Source: Taudactylus pleione (Eukaryota > Chordata > Amphibia > Anura > Myobatrachidae). From it: DNA of 64,000 nt. The translations under genes and the position numbers were made by a program. Each line of letters opens with the position of its first letter. Positions within the stretch are counted from its first letter, which is position 1. This document shows positions 1 to 13,814 of this stretch, one piece after another. The notes under the pieces were generated by a model. That model was not told the DNA's origin and made no database searches. It saw only the letters and a program-made list of their open reading frames with translations. The stretch covers positions 62,001 through 126,000 of the forward strand of contig JAUIMM010002022.1 in assembly GCA_031769625.1 (NCBI GenBank), read 5' to 3'.

Positions 1-1920
1 CCATGTTGAGTTTAAGAGAAAACAGCAAATGCACGTTTTAGGCCAAAATGCTTTGAAAGCAATGAAAACAACAAAAGCGCATACTTTGTGATATCTCCTC
101 TTGTAGCAAACACAGACAGCTCAAAATTTCACTGGATGTGTTGAAGACCAAGACCCACAAATGTGATGTGAAATGGTTTTTCTCCCATGTTGTTTTTAAG
201 AGAAAACAGCAAATGCAAGTTTTAGGCCAAAATGCATTGAAAGCAATGGAAATAACAAAAGTCCATACTTTGTGATATCTCCTCTTGTAGCAAACACAGA
301 CAGCTCAAAATTGCACTGGATGTGTTGAAGACCAAGACCCACAAATATGATGTGAAAAGGTTTTTCTCCCATGTTGCGTTTAAGAGAAAACAACAAATGC
401 ACGTTTTAGGCCAAAATGCATTGAAAGCAATGGAAACAACAAAAGCGCATACTTTGTGATATCTCCTCTTGTAGCAAACATAGACAGCTCAAAATTTCAC
501 TGAATGTGTTGAAGACCAAGACCCACAAATGTGATGTGAAATGGTTTTTCTCCCATGTTGCGTTTAAGAGAAAACAGCAAATGCAAGTTTTAGGCCAAAA
601 TGCATTGAAAGCAATGAAAACACAAAAGCGCATACTTTGTGTTATCTCCTCTTGTAGCAAACACAGACAGCTCAAAATTTCACTGGATGTGTTGAAGACC
701 AAGACCCACAAATGTGATGTGAAATAGTTTTTCTCCCATGTTGCGTTTAAGAGAAAACAGCAAATGCACGTTTTAGGCCAAAATGCATTGAAAGCAATGG
801 AAATAACAAAAGCGCATACTTTGTGATATCTCCTCTTGTAGCAAACACAGACAGCTCAAAATTTCACTGGATGTGTTGAAGACCAAGACCCACACATGTG
901 ATGTGAAATGGTTTTTCTCCCATGTTGCGTTTAAGAGAAAACAGCAAATGCACGTTTTAGGCCAAAATGCATTGAAAGCAATGAAAACACAAAAGCGCAT
1001 ACTTTGTGTTATCTCCTCTTGTAGCAAACACAGACAGCTCAAAATTTCACTGGATGTGTTGAAGACCAAGACCCACAAATGTGATGTGAAATGGTTTTTC
1101 TCCCATGTTGCGTTTAAGAGAAAACAGCAAATGCACGTTTTAGGCCAAAATGCTTTGAAAGCAATGAAAACAACAAAAGCGCATACTTTGTGATATCTCC
1201 TCTTGTAGCAAACACAGACAGCTCAAAATTTCACTGGATGTGTTGAAGACCAAGACCCACAAATGTGATGTGAAATAGTTTTTCTCCCATGTTGCGTTTA
1301 AGAGAAAACAGCAAATGCACGTTTTAGGCCAAAATGCTTTGAAAGCAATGAAAACAACAAAAGCGCATACTTTGTGATATCTCCTCTTGTAGCAAACAAA
1401 GACAGCTCAAAATTTCACTGGATGTGTTGAAGACCAAGACCCACAAATGTGATGTGAAATGGTTTTTCTCCCATGTTGCTTTCAAGAGAAAACAGCAAAT
1501 GCAAGTTTTAGGCCAAAATGCATTGAAAGCAATGGAAATAACAAAAGTCCATACTTTGTGATATCTCCTCTTGTAGCAAACACAGACAGCTCAAAATTGC
1601 ACTGGATGTGTTGAAGACCAAGACCCACAAATATGATGTGAAAAGGTTTTTCTCCCATGTTGCGTTTAAGAGAAAACAGCAAATGCACGTTTTAGGCCAA
1701 AATGCATTGAAAGCAATGGAAACAACAAAAGTGCATACTTTGTGATATCTCCTCTTGTAGCAAACACAGACAGCTGAAAATTTCACTGAATGTGTTGAAG
1801 ACCAAGACCCACAAATGTGATGTGAAATGGTTTTTCTCCCATGTTGCTTTTAAGAGAAAACAGCAAATGCAAGTTTTAGGCCAAAATGCATTGAAAGCAA
1901 TGGAAATAACAAAAGCGCAT
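1..1920. repeat. Higher-order block A, copy 1 (recurs +3,125 bp)
   Basis: Bases 1-1,920 recur at about 3,126-5,045, an offset of 17 monomers (17 x 184 - 3). The TTGAGTTT monomer, TTGTTTTT monomer, CCCACACATG monomer, CAAACAAAGACAG monomer and AAATATG monomer occur in the same order in both. One monomer differs between the copies (about 1,270-1,365 against 4,395-4,490, where the second has CTCGTTTTATGCC). The copy continues past the left edge of the window. Confidence 0.8.
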
Positions 1921-4900
1921 ACTTTGTGTTATCTCCTCTTGTAGCAAACACAGACAGCTCAAAATTTCACTGGATGTGTTGAAGACCAAAACCCACAAAT
2001 GTGATGTGAAATGGTTTTTCTGCCATGTTGCGTTTAAGAGAAAACAGCAAATGCACGTTTTAGGCCAAAATACATTGAAAGCAATGGAAACAACAAAAGC
2101 GCATACTTTGTGATATCTCCTCTTGTAGCAAACACAGACAGCTCAAAATTTCACTGGATGTGTTGAAGACCAAGACCCACAAATGTGATGTGAAATGGTT
2201 TTTCTCCCATGTTGCGTTTAAGAGAAAACAGCAAATGCAAGTTTTAGGCCAAAATGCATTGAAAGCAATGGAAATAACAAAAGCGCATACTTTGTGATAT
2301 CTCCTCTTGTAGCAAACACAGACAGCTCAAAATTTCACTGGATGTGTTGAAGACCAAGACCCACAAATGTGATGTGAAATGGTTTTTCTCCCATGTTGCG
2401 TTTAAGAGAAAACAGCAAATGCACGTTTTAGGCCAAAATGCATTGAAAGCAATGGAAACAACAAAAGCGCATACTTTGTGTTATCTCCTCTTGTAGCAAA
2501 CACAGACAGCTCAAAATTTCACTGGATGTGTTGAAGACCAAAACCCACAAATGTGATGTGAAATGGTTTTTCTCCCATGTTGCATTTAAGAGAAAACAGC
2601 AAATGCACGTTTTAGGCCAAAATGCATTGAAAGCAATGGAAATAACAAAAGCGCATACTTTGTGATATCTCCTCTTGTAGCAAACACAGACAGCTCAAAA
2701 TTTCACTGGATGTGTAGAAGACCAAGACCCACAAATGTGATGTGAAATGGTTTTTCTCCCATGTTGCGTTTAAGAGAAAACAGCAAATGCACGTTTTAGG
2801 CCAAAATGCATTGAAAGCAATGAAAACACAAAAGCGCATACTTTGTGTTATCTCCTCTTGTAGCAAACACAGACAGCTCAAAATTTCACTGGATGTGTTG
2901 AAGACCAAGACCCACAAATGTGATGTGAAATGGTTTTTCTCCCATGTTGCGTTTAAGAGAAAACAGCAAATGCAAGTTTTAGGCCAAAATGCATTGAAAG
3001 CAATGGAAATAACAAAAGCGCATACTTTGTGATATCTCCTCTTGTAGCAAACACAGACAGCTCAAAATTTCACTGGATGTGTTGAAGACCAAGACCCACA
3101 AATGTGATGTGAAATGGTTTTTCTCCCATGTTGAGTTTAAGAGAAAACAGCAAATGCACGTTTTAGGCCAAAATGCTTTGAAAGCAATGAAAACAACAAA
3201 AGCGCATACTTTGTGATATCTCCTCTTGTAGCAAACACAGACAGCTCAAAATTTCACTGGATGTGTTGAAGACCAAGACCCACAAATGTGATGTGAAATG
3301 GTTTTTCTCCCATGTTGTTTTTAAGAGAAAACAGCAAATGCAAGTTTTAGGCCAAAATGCATTGAAAGCAATGGAAATAACAAAAGTCCATACTTTGTGA
3401 TATCTCCTCTTGTAGCAAACACAGACAGCTCAAAATTGCACTGGATGTGTTGAAGACCAAGACCCACAAATATGATGTGAAAAGGTTTTTCTCCCATGTT
3501 GCGTTTAAGAGAAAACAACAAATGCACGTTTTAGGCCAAAATGCATTGAAAGCAATGGAAACAACAAAAGCGCATACTTTGTGATATCTCCTCTTGTAGC
3601 AAACATAGACAGCTCAAAATTTCACTGAATGTGTTGAAGACCAAGACCCACAAATGTGATGTGAAATGGTTTTTCTCCCATGTTGCGTTTAAGAGAAAAC
3701 AGCAAATGCAAGTTTTAGGCCAAAATGCATTGAAAGCAATGAAAACACAAAAGCGCATACTTTGTGTTATCTCCTCTTGTAGCAAACACAGACAGCTCAA
3801 AATTTCACTGGATGTGTTGAAGACCAAGACCCACAAATGTGATGTGAAATAGTTTTTCTCCCATGTTGCGTTTAAGAGAAAACAGCAAATGCACGTTTTA
3901 GGCCAAAATGCATTGAAAGCAATGGAAATAACAAAAGCGCATACTTTGTGATATCTCCTCTTGTAGCAAACACAGACAGCTCAAAATTTCACTGGATGTG
4001 TTGAAGACCAAGACCCACACATGTGATGTGAAATGGTTTTTCTCCCATGTTGCGTTTAAGAGAAAACAGCAAATGCACGTTTTAGGCCAAAATGCATTGA
4101 AAGCAATGAAAACACAAAAGCGCATACTTTGTGTTATCTCCTCTTGTAGCAAACACAGACAGCTCAAAATTTCACTGGATGTGTTGAAGACCAAGACCCA
4201 CAAATGTGATGTGAAATGGTTTTTCTCCCATGTTGCGTTTAAGAGAAAACAGCAAATGCACGTTTTAGGCCAAAATGCTTTGAAAGCAATGAAAACAACA
4301 AAAGCGCATACTTTGTGATATCTCCTCTTGTAGCAAACACAGACAGCTCAAAATTTCACTGGATGTGTTGAAGACCAAGACCCACAAATGTGATGTGAAA
4401 TGGTTTTTCTCCCATGTTGCGTTTAAGAGAAAACAGCAAATGCTCGTTTTATGCCAAAATGCATTGAAAGCAATGGAAACAACAAAAGCGCATACTTTGT
4501 GATATCTCCTCTTGTAGCAAACAAAGACAGCTCAAAATTTCACTGGATGTGTTGAAGACCAAGACCCACAAATGTGATGTGAAATGGTTTTTCTCCCATG
4601 TTGCTTTCAAGAGAAAACAGCAAATGCAAGTTTTAGGCCAAAATGCATTGAAAGCAATGGAAATAACAAAAGTCCATACTTTGTGATATCTCCTCTTGTA
4701 GCAAACACAGACAGCTCAAAATTGCACTGGATGTGTTGAAGACCAAGACCCACAAATATGATGTGAAAAGGTTTTTCTCCCATGTTGCGTTTAAGAGAAA
4801 ACAGCAAATGCACGTTTTAGGCCAAAATGCATTGAAAGCAATGGAAACAACAAAAGTGCATACTTTGTGATATCTCCTCTTGTAGCAAACACAGACAGCT

Positions 4901-7380
4901 GAAAATTTCACTGAATGTGTTGAAGACCAAGACCCACAAATGTGATGTGAAATGGTTTTTCTCCCATGTTGCTTTTAAGAGAAAACAGCAAATGCAAGTT
5001 TTAGGCCAAAATGCATTGAAAGCAATGGAAATAACAAAAGCGCATACTTTGTGATATCTCCTCTTGTAGCAAACACAGACAGCTCAAAATTTCACTGGAT
5101 GTGTTGAAGACCAAGACCCACAAATGTGATGTGAAATGGTTTTTCTCCCATGTTGCGTTTAAGAGAAAACAGCAAATGCATGTTTTAGGCCAAAATGCAT
5201 TGAAAGCAATGAAAACACAAAAGCGCATACTTTGTGTTATCTCCTCTTGTAGCAAACACAGACAGCTCAAAATTTCACTGGATGTGTTGAAGACCAAGAC
5301 CCACAAATGTGATGTGAAATGTTTTTTCTCCCATGTTGCGTTTAAGAGAAAACAGCAAATGCAATTTTTAGGCCAAAATGCATTGAAAGCAATGGAAATA
5401 ACAAAAGCGCATACTTTGTGATATCTCCTCTTGTAGCAAACACAGACAGCTCAAAATTTCACTGGATGTGTTGAAGACCAAGACCCACAAATGTGATGTG
5501 AAATGGTTTTTCTCCCATGTTGCGTTTAAGAGAAAACAGCAAATGCACGTTTTAGGCCAAAATGCTTTGAAAGCAATGAAAACTACAAAAGCGCATACTT
5601 TGTGATATCTCCTCTTGTAGCAAAAACACAGACAGCTCAAAATTTCACTGGATGTGTTGAAGACCAAGACCCACAAATGTGATGTGAAATGGTTTTTCTC
5701 CCATGTTGCGTTTAAGAGAAAACAGCAAATGCACGTTTTAGGCCAAAATTCATTGAAAGCAATGGAAACAACAAAAGCGCATACTTTGTGTTATCTCCTC
5801 TTGTAGCAAACACAGACAGCTCAAAATTTCACTGGATGTGTTGAAGACCAAAACCCACAAATGTGATGTGAAATGGTTTTTCTCCCATGTTGCATTTAAG
5901 AGAAAACAGCAAATGCACGTTTTAGGCCAAAATGCATTGAAAGCAATGGAAATAACAAAAGTGCATACTTTGTGATATCTCCTCTTGTAGCAAACACAGA
6001 CAGCTCAAAATTTCACTGGATGTGTTGAAGACCAAGACCGACAAATGTGATGTGAAATGGTTTTTCTCCCATGTTGCGTTTAAGAGAAAACAGCAAATGC
6101 ACGTTTTAGGCCAAAATGCATTGAAAGCAATGAAAACACAAAAGCGCATACTTTGTGTTATCTCCTCTTGTAGCAAACACAGACAGCTCAAAATTTCACT
6201 GGATGTGTTGAAGACCAAGACCCACAAATGTGATGTGAAATGGTTTTTCTCCCATGTTGAGTTTAAGAGAAAACAGCAAATGCACGTTTTAGGCCAAAAT
6301 GCTTTGAAAGCAATGAAAACAACAAAAGCGCATACTTTGTGATATCTCCTCTTGTAGCAAACACAGACAGCTCAAAATTTCACTGGATGTGTTGAAGACC
6401 AAGACCCACAAATGTGATGTGAAATGGTTTTTCTCCCATGTTGTTTTTAAGAGAAAACAGCAAATGCAAGTTTTAGGCCAAAATGCATTGAAAGCAATGG
6501 AAACAACAAAAGTCCATACTTTGTGATATCTCCTCTTGTAGCAAACACAGACAGCTCAAAATTGCACTGGATGTGTTGAAGACCAAGACCCACAAATATG
6601 ATGTGAAAAGGTTTTTCTCCCATGTTGCGTTTAAGAGAAAACAGCAAATGCACGTTTTAGGCCAAAATGCATTGAAAGCAATGGAAACAACAAAAGTGCA
6701 TACTTTGTGATATCTCCTCTTGTAGCAAACACAGACAGCTCAAAATTTCACTGAATGTGTTGAAGACCAAGACCCACAAATGTGATGTGAAATGGTTTTT
6801 CTCCCATGTTGCTTTTAAGAGAAAACAGCAAATGCACGTTTTAGGCCAAAATGCATTGAAAGCAATGAAAACACAAAAGCGCATACTTTGTGTTATCTCC
6901 TCTTGTAGCAAACACAGACAGCTCAAAATTTCACTGGATGTGTTGAAGACCAAGACCCACAAATGTGATGTGAAATGGTTTTTCTCCCATGTTGCGTTTA
7001 AGAGAAAACAGCAAATGCACGTTTTAGGCCAAAATGCATTGAAAGCAATGGAAATAACAAAAGCGCATACTTTGTGATATCTCCTCTTGTAGCAAACACA
7101 GACAGCTCAAAATTTCACTGGATGTGTTGAAGACCAAGACCCACACATGTGATGTGAAATGGTTTTTCTCCCATGCTGCGTTTAAGAGAAAACAGCAATT
7201 GCACGTTTTAGGCCAAAATGCATTGAAAGCAATGAAAACACAAAAGCACATACTTTGTGTTATCTCCTCTTGTAGCAAACACAGACAGCTCAAAATTTCA
7301 CTGGATGTGTTGAAGACCAAGACCCACAAATGTGATGTGAAATGGTTTTTCTCCCATGTTGCGTTTAAGAGAAAACAGCA
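1920..7380. repeat. Higher-order block B, copy 1 (recurs +6,434 bp)
   Basis: About 5.46 kb recurs at 8,354-13,814, an offset of 35 monomers (35 x 184 - 6). The order of every distinctive monomer is preserved, including the CCAAAACCC/TTCTGCC monomer, the GCAATTTTTAGG-type monomer, the ACCGACAAATG monomer and the 186-bp CAAAAACACAG monomer. I noticed roughly ten single-base differences (for example 2,717 T/A in TGTTGAAG, 4,037 region AAATGG/AATTGG, 7,176 CTGCG/TTGCG), so identity looks above 99.5%. Edges are approximate. Confidence 0.85.
3126..5045. repeat. Higher-order block A, copy 2
   Basis: Second copy of block A at +3,125 bp. It is also contained in the larger block B, so this piece occurs again near 9,560-11,479 (+6,434) and, in part, near 16,361-18,280 (+6,801 from there). 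Nested membership shows several rounds of unequal exchange with different offsets. Confidence 0.8.
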
Positions 7381-8353
7381 AATGCAAGTTTTAGGCCAAA
7401 ATGCATTGAAAGCAATGGAAACAACAAAAGCGCATACTTTGTGTTATCTCCTCTTGTAGCAAACACAGACAGCTCAAAATTTCACTGGATGTGTTGAAGA
7501 CCAAAACCCACAAATGTGATGTGAAATGGTTTTTCTGCCATGTTGCGTTTAAGAGAAAACAGCAAATGCACGTTTTAGGCCAAAATACATTGAAAGCAAT
7601 GGAAACAACAAAAGCGCATACTTTGTGATATCTCCTCTTGTAGCAAACACAGACAGCTCAAAATTTCACTGGATGTGTTGAAGACCAAGACCCACAAATG
7701 TGATGTGAAATGGTTTTTCTCCCATGTTGCGTTTAAGAGAAAACAGCAAATGCAAGTTTTAGGCCAAAATGCATTGAAAGCAATGGAAATAACAAAAGCG
7801 CATACTTTGTGATATCTCCTCTTGTAGCAAACACAGACAGCTCAAAATTTCACTGGATGTGTTGAAGACCAAGACCCACAAATGTGATGTGAAATGGTTT
7901 TTCTCCCATGTTGCGTTTAAGAGAAAACAGCAAATGCACGTTTTAGGCCAAAATGCATTGAAAGCAATGGAAACAACAAAAGTGCATACTTTGTGATATC
8001 TCCTCTTGTAGCAAACACAGACAGCTCAAAATTTCACTGAATGTGTTGAAGACCAAGACCCACAAATGTGATGTGAAATGGTTTTTCTCCCATGTTGCTT
8101 TTAAGAGAAAACAGCAAATGCACGTTTTAGGCCAAAATGCATTGAAAGCAATGAAAACACAAAAGCGCATACTTTGTGTTATCTCCTCTTGTAGCAAACA
8201 CAGACAGCTCAAAATTTCACTGGATGTGTTGAAGACCAAGACCCACAAATGTGATGTGAAATGGTTTTTCTCCCATGTTGCGTTTAAGAGAAAACAGCAA
8301 ATGCAAGTTTTAGGCCAAAATGCATTGAAAGCAATGGAAACAACAAAAGCGCA

Positions 8354-11300
8354 TACTTTGTGTTATCTCCTCTTGTAGCAAACACAGACAGCTCAAAATT
8401 TCACTGGATGTGTTGAAGACCAAAACCCACAAATGTGATGTGAAATGGTTTTTCTGCCATGTTGCGTTTAAGAGAAAACAGCAAATGCACGTTTTAGGCC
8501 AAAATACATTGAAAGCAATGGAAACAACAAAAGCGCATACTTTGTGATATCTCCTCTTGTAGCAAACACAGACAGCTCAAAATTTCACTGGATGTGTTGA
8601 AGACCAAGACCCACAAATGTGATGTGAAATGGTTTTTCTCCCATGTTGCGTTTAAGAGAAAACAGCAAATGCAAGTTTTAGGCCAAAATGCATTGAAAGC
8701 AATGGAAATAACAAAAGCGCATACTTTGTGATATCTCCTCTTGTAGCAAACACAGACAGCTCAAAATTTCACTGGATGTGTTGAAGACCAAGACCCACAA
8801 ATGTGATGTGAAATGGTTTTTCTCCCATGTTGCGTTTAAGAGAAAACAGCAAATGCACGTTTTAGGCCAAAATGCATTGAAAGCAATGGAAACAACAAAA
8901 GCGCATACTTTGTGTTATCTCCTCTTGTAGCAAACACAGACAGCTCAAAATTTCACTGGATGTGTTGAAGACCAAAACCCACAAATGTGATGTGAAATGG
9001 TTTTTCTCCCATGTTGCATTTAAGAGAAAACAGCAAATGCACGTTTTAGGCCAAAATGCATTGAAAGCAATGGAAATAACAAAAGCGCATACTTTGTGAT
9101 ATCTCCTCTTGTAGCAAACACAGACAGCTCAAAATTTCACTGGATGTGTTGAAGACCAAGACCCACAAATGTGATGTGAAATGGTTTTTCTCCCATGTTG
9201 CGTTTAAGAGAAAACAGCAAATGCACGTTTTAGGCCAAAATGCATTGAAAGCAATGAAAACACAAAAGCGCATACTTTGTGTTATCTCCTCTTGTAGCAA
9301 ACACAGACAGCTCAAAATTTCACTGGATGTGTTGAAGACCAAGACCCACAAATGTGATGTGAAATGGTTTTTCTCCCATGTTGCGTTTAAGAGAAAACAG
9401 CAAATGCAAGTTTTAGGCCAAAATGCATTGAAAGCAATGGAAATAACAAAAGCGCATACTTTGTGATATCTCCTCTTGTAGCAAACACAGACAGCTCAAA
9501 ATTTCACTGGATGTGTTGAAGACCAAGACCCACAAATGTGATGTGAAATGGTTTTTCTCCCATGTTGAGTTTAAGAGAAAACAGCAAATGCACGTTTTAG
9601 GCCAAAATGCTTTGAAAGCAATGAAAACAACAAAAGCGCATACTTTGTGATATCTCCTCTTGTAGCAAACACAGACAGCTCAAAATTTCACTGGATGTGT
9701 TGAAGACCAAGACCCACAAATGTGATGTGAAATGGTTTTTCTCCCATGTTGTTTTTAAGAGAAAATAGCAAATGCAAGTTTTAGGCCAAAATGCATTGAA
9801 AGCAATGGAAATAACAAAAGTCCATACTTTGTGATATCTCCTCTTGTAGCAAACACAGACAGCTCAAAATTGCACTGGATGTGTTGAAGACCAAGACCCA
9901 CAAATATGATGTGAAAAGGTTTTTCTCCCATGTTGCGTTTAAGAGAAAACAACAAATGCACGTTTTAGGCCAAAATGCATTGAAAGCAATGGAAACAACA
10001 AAAGCGCATACTTTGTGATATCTCCTCTTGTAGCAAACACAGACAGCTCAAAATTTCACTGAATGTGTTGAAGACCAAGACCCACAAATGTGATGTGAAA
10101 TGGTTTTTCTCCCATGTTGCGTTTAAGAGAAAACAGCAAATGCAAGTTTTAGGCCAAAATGCATTGAAAGCAATGAAAACACAAAAGCGCATACTTTGTG
10201 TTATCTCCTCTTGTAGCAAACACAGACAGCTCAAAATTTCACTGGATGTGTTGAAGACCAAGACCCACAAATGTGATGTGAAATAGTTTTTCTCCCATGT
10301 TGCGTTTAAGAGAAAACAGCAAATGCACGTTTTAGGCCAAAATGCATTGAAAGCAATGGAAATAACAAAAGCGCATACTTTGTGATATCTCCTCTTGTAG
10401 CAAACACAGACAGCTCAAAATTTCACTGGATGTGTTGAAGACCAAGACCCACACATGTGATGTGAATTGGTTTTTCTCCCATGTTGCGTTTAAGAGAAAA
10501 CAGCAAATGCACGTTTTAGGCCAAAATGCATTGAAAGCAATGAAAACACAAAAGCGCATACTTTGTGTTATCTCCTCTTGTAGCAAACACAGACAGCTCA
10601 AAATTTCACTGGATGTGTTGAAGACCAAGACCCACAAATGTGATGTGAAATGGTTTTTCTCCCATGTTGCGTTTAAGAGAAAACAGCAAATGCACGTTTT
10701 AGGCCAAAATGCTTTGAAAGCAATGAAAACAACAAAAGCGCATACTTTGTGATATCTCCTCTTGTAGCAAACACAGACAGCTCAAAATTTCACTGGATGT
10801 GTTGAAGACCAAGACCCACAAATGTGATGTGAAATGGTTTTTCTCCCATGTTGCGTTTAAGAGAAAACAGCAAATGCTCGTTTTATGCCAAAATGCATTG
10901 AAAGCAATGGAAACAACAAAAGCGCATACTTTGTGATATCTCCTCTTGTAGCAAACAAAGACAGCTCAAAATTTCACTGGATGTGTTGAAGACCAAGACC
11001 CACAAATGTGATGTGAAATGGTTTTTCTCCCATGTTGCTTTCAAGAGAAAACAGCAAATGCAAGTTTTAGGCCAAAATGCATTGAAAGCAATGGAAATAA
11101 CAAAAGTCCATACTTTGTGATATCTCCTCTTGTAGCAAACACAGACAGCTCAAAATTGCACTGGATGTGTTGAAGACCAAGACCCACAAATATGATGTGA
11201 AAAGGTTTTTCTCCCATGTTGCGTTTAAGAGAAAACAGCAAATGCACGTTTTAGGCCAAAATGCATTGAAAGCAATGGAAACAACAAAAGTGCATACTTT

Positions 11301-13814
11301 GTGATATCTCCTCTTGTAGCAAACACAGACAGCTGAAAATTTCACTGAATGTGTTGAAGACCAAGACCCACAAATGTGATGTGAAATGGTTTTTCTCCCA
11401 TGTTGCTTTTAAGAGAAAACAGCAAATGCAAGTTTTAGGCCAAAATGCATTGAAAGCAATGGAAATAACAAAAGCGCATACTTTGTGATATCTCCTCTTG
11501 TAGCAAACACAGACAGCTCAAAATTTCACTGGATGTGTTGAAGACCAAGACCCACAAATGTGATGTGAAATGGTTTTTCTCCCATGTTGCGTTTAAGAGA
11601 AAACAGCAAATGCACGTTTTAGGCCAAAATGCATAGAAAGCAATGAAAACACAAAAGCGCATACTTTGTGTTATCTCCTCTTGTAGCAAACACAGACAGC
11701 TCAAAATTTCACTGGATGTGTTGAAGACCAAGACCCACAAATGTGATGTGAAATGTTTTTTCTCCCATGTTGCGTTTAAGAGAAAACAGCAAATGCAATT
11801 TTTAGGCCAAAATGCATTGAAAGCAATGGAAATAACAAAAGCGCATACTTTGTGATATCTCCTCTTGTAGCAAACACAGACAGCTCAAAATTTCACTGGA
11901 TGTGTTGAAGACCAAGACCCACAAATGTGATGTGAAATGGTTTTTCTCCCATGTTGCGTTTAAGAGAAAACAGCAAATGCACGTTTTAGGCCAAAATGCT
12001 TTGAAAGCAATGAAAACTACAAAAGCGCATACTTTGTGATATCTCCTCTTGTAGCAAAAACACAGACAGCTCAAAATTTCACTGGATGTGTTGAAGACCA
12101 AGACCCACAAATGTGATGTGAAATGGTTTTTCTCCCATGTTGCGTTTAAGAGAAAACAGCAAATGCACGTTTTAGGCCAAAATTCATTGAAAGCAATGGA
12201 AACAACAAAAGCGCATACTTTGTGTTATCTCCTCTTGTAGCAAACACAGACAGCTCAAAATTTCACTGGATGTGTTGAAGACCAAAACCCACAAATGTGA
12301 TGTGAAATGGTTTTTCTCCCATGTTGCATTTAAGAGAAAACAGCAAATGCACGTTTTAGGCCAAAATGCATTGAAAGCAATGGAAATAACAAAAGTGCAT
12401 ACTTTGTGATATCTCCTCTTGTAGCAAACACAGACAGCTCAAAATTTCACTGGATGTGTTGAAGACCAAGACCGACAAATGTGATGTGAAATGGTTTTTC
12501 TCCCATGTTGCGTTTAAGAGAAAACAGCAAATGCACGTTTTAGGCCAAAATGCATTGAAAGCAATGAAAACACAAAAGCGCATACTTTGTGTTATCTCCT
12601 CTTGTAGCAAACACAGACAGCTCAAAATTTCACTGGATGTGTTGAAGACCAAGACCCACAAATGTGATGTGAAATGGTTTTTCTCCCATGTTGAGTTTAA
12701 GAGAAAACAGCAAATGCACGTTTTAGGCCAAAATGCTTTGAAAGCAATGAAAACAACAAAAGCGCATACTTTGTGATATCTCCTCTTGTAGCAAACACAG
12801 ACAGCTCAAAATTTCACTGGATGTGTTGAAGACCAAGACCCACAAATGTGATGTGAAATGGTTTTTCTCCCATGTTGTTTTTAAGAGAAAACAGCAAATG
12901 CAAGTTTTAGGCCAAAATGCATTGAAAGCAATGGAAATAACAAAAGTCCATACTTTGTGATATCTCCTCTTGTAGCAAACACAGACAGCTCAAAATTGCA
13001 CTGGATGTGTTGAAGACCAAGACCCACAAATATGATGTGAAAAGGTTTTTCTCCCATGTTGCGTTTAAGAGAAAACAGCAAATGCACGTTTTAGGCCAAA
13101 ATGCATTGAAAGCAATGGAAACAACAAAAGTGCATACTTTGTGATATCTCCTCTTGTAGCAAACACAGACAGCTCAAAATTTCACTGAATGTGTTGAAGA
13201 CCAAGACCCACAAATGTGATGTGAAATGGTTTTTCTCCCATGTTGCTTTTAAGAGAAAACAGCAAATGCACGTTTTAGGCCAAAATGCATTGAAAGCAAT
13301 GAAAACACAAAAGCGCATACTTTGTGTTATCTCCTCTTGTAGCAAACACAGACAGCTCAAAATTTCACTGGATGTGTTGAAGACCAAGACCCACAAATGT
13401 GATGTGAAATGGTTTTTCTCCCATGTTGCGTTTAAGAGAAAACAGCAAATGCACGTTTTAGGCCAAAATGCATTGAAAGCAATGGAAATAACAAAAGCGC
13501 ATACTTTGTGATATCTCCTCTTGTAGCAAACACAGACAGCTCAAAATTTCACTGGATGTGTTGAAGACCAAGACCCACACATGTGATGTGAAATGGTTTT
13601 TCTCCCATGTTGCGTTTAAGAGAAAACAGCAATTGCACGTTTTAGGCCAAAATGCATTGAAAGCAATGAAAACACAAAAGCACATACTTTGTGTTATCTC
13701 CTCTTGTAGCAAACACAGACAGCTCAAAATTTCACTGGATGTGTTGAAGACCAAGACCCACAAATGTGATGTGAAATGGTTTTTCTCCCATGTTGCGTTT
13801 AAGAGAAAACAGCA
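8354..13814. repeat. Higher-order block B, copy 2
   Basis: Second copy of the ~5.46-kb block. Its first ~3.8 kb is present a third time at 15,081-18,960 (+6,801 bp, 37 monomers). The immediate left neighbour (about 7,360-7,950) also repeats at +919 bp (5 monomers), so this junction is itself a local duplication. Confidence 0.85.
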
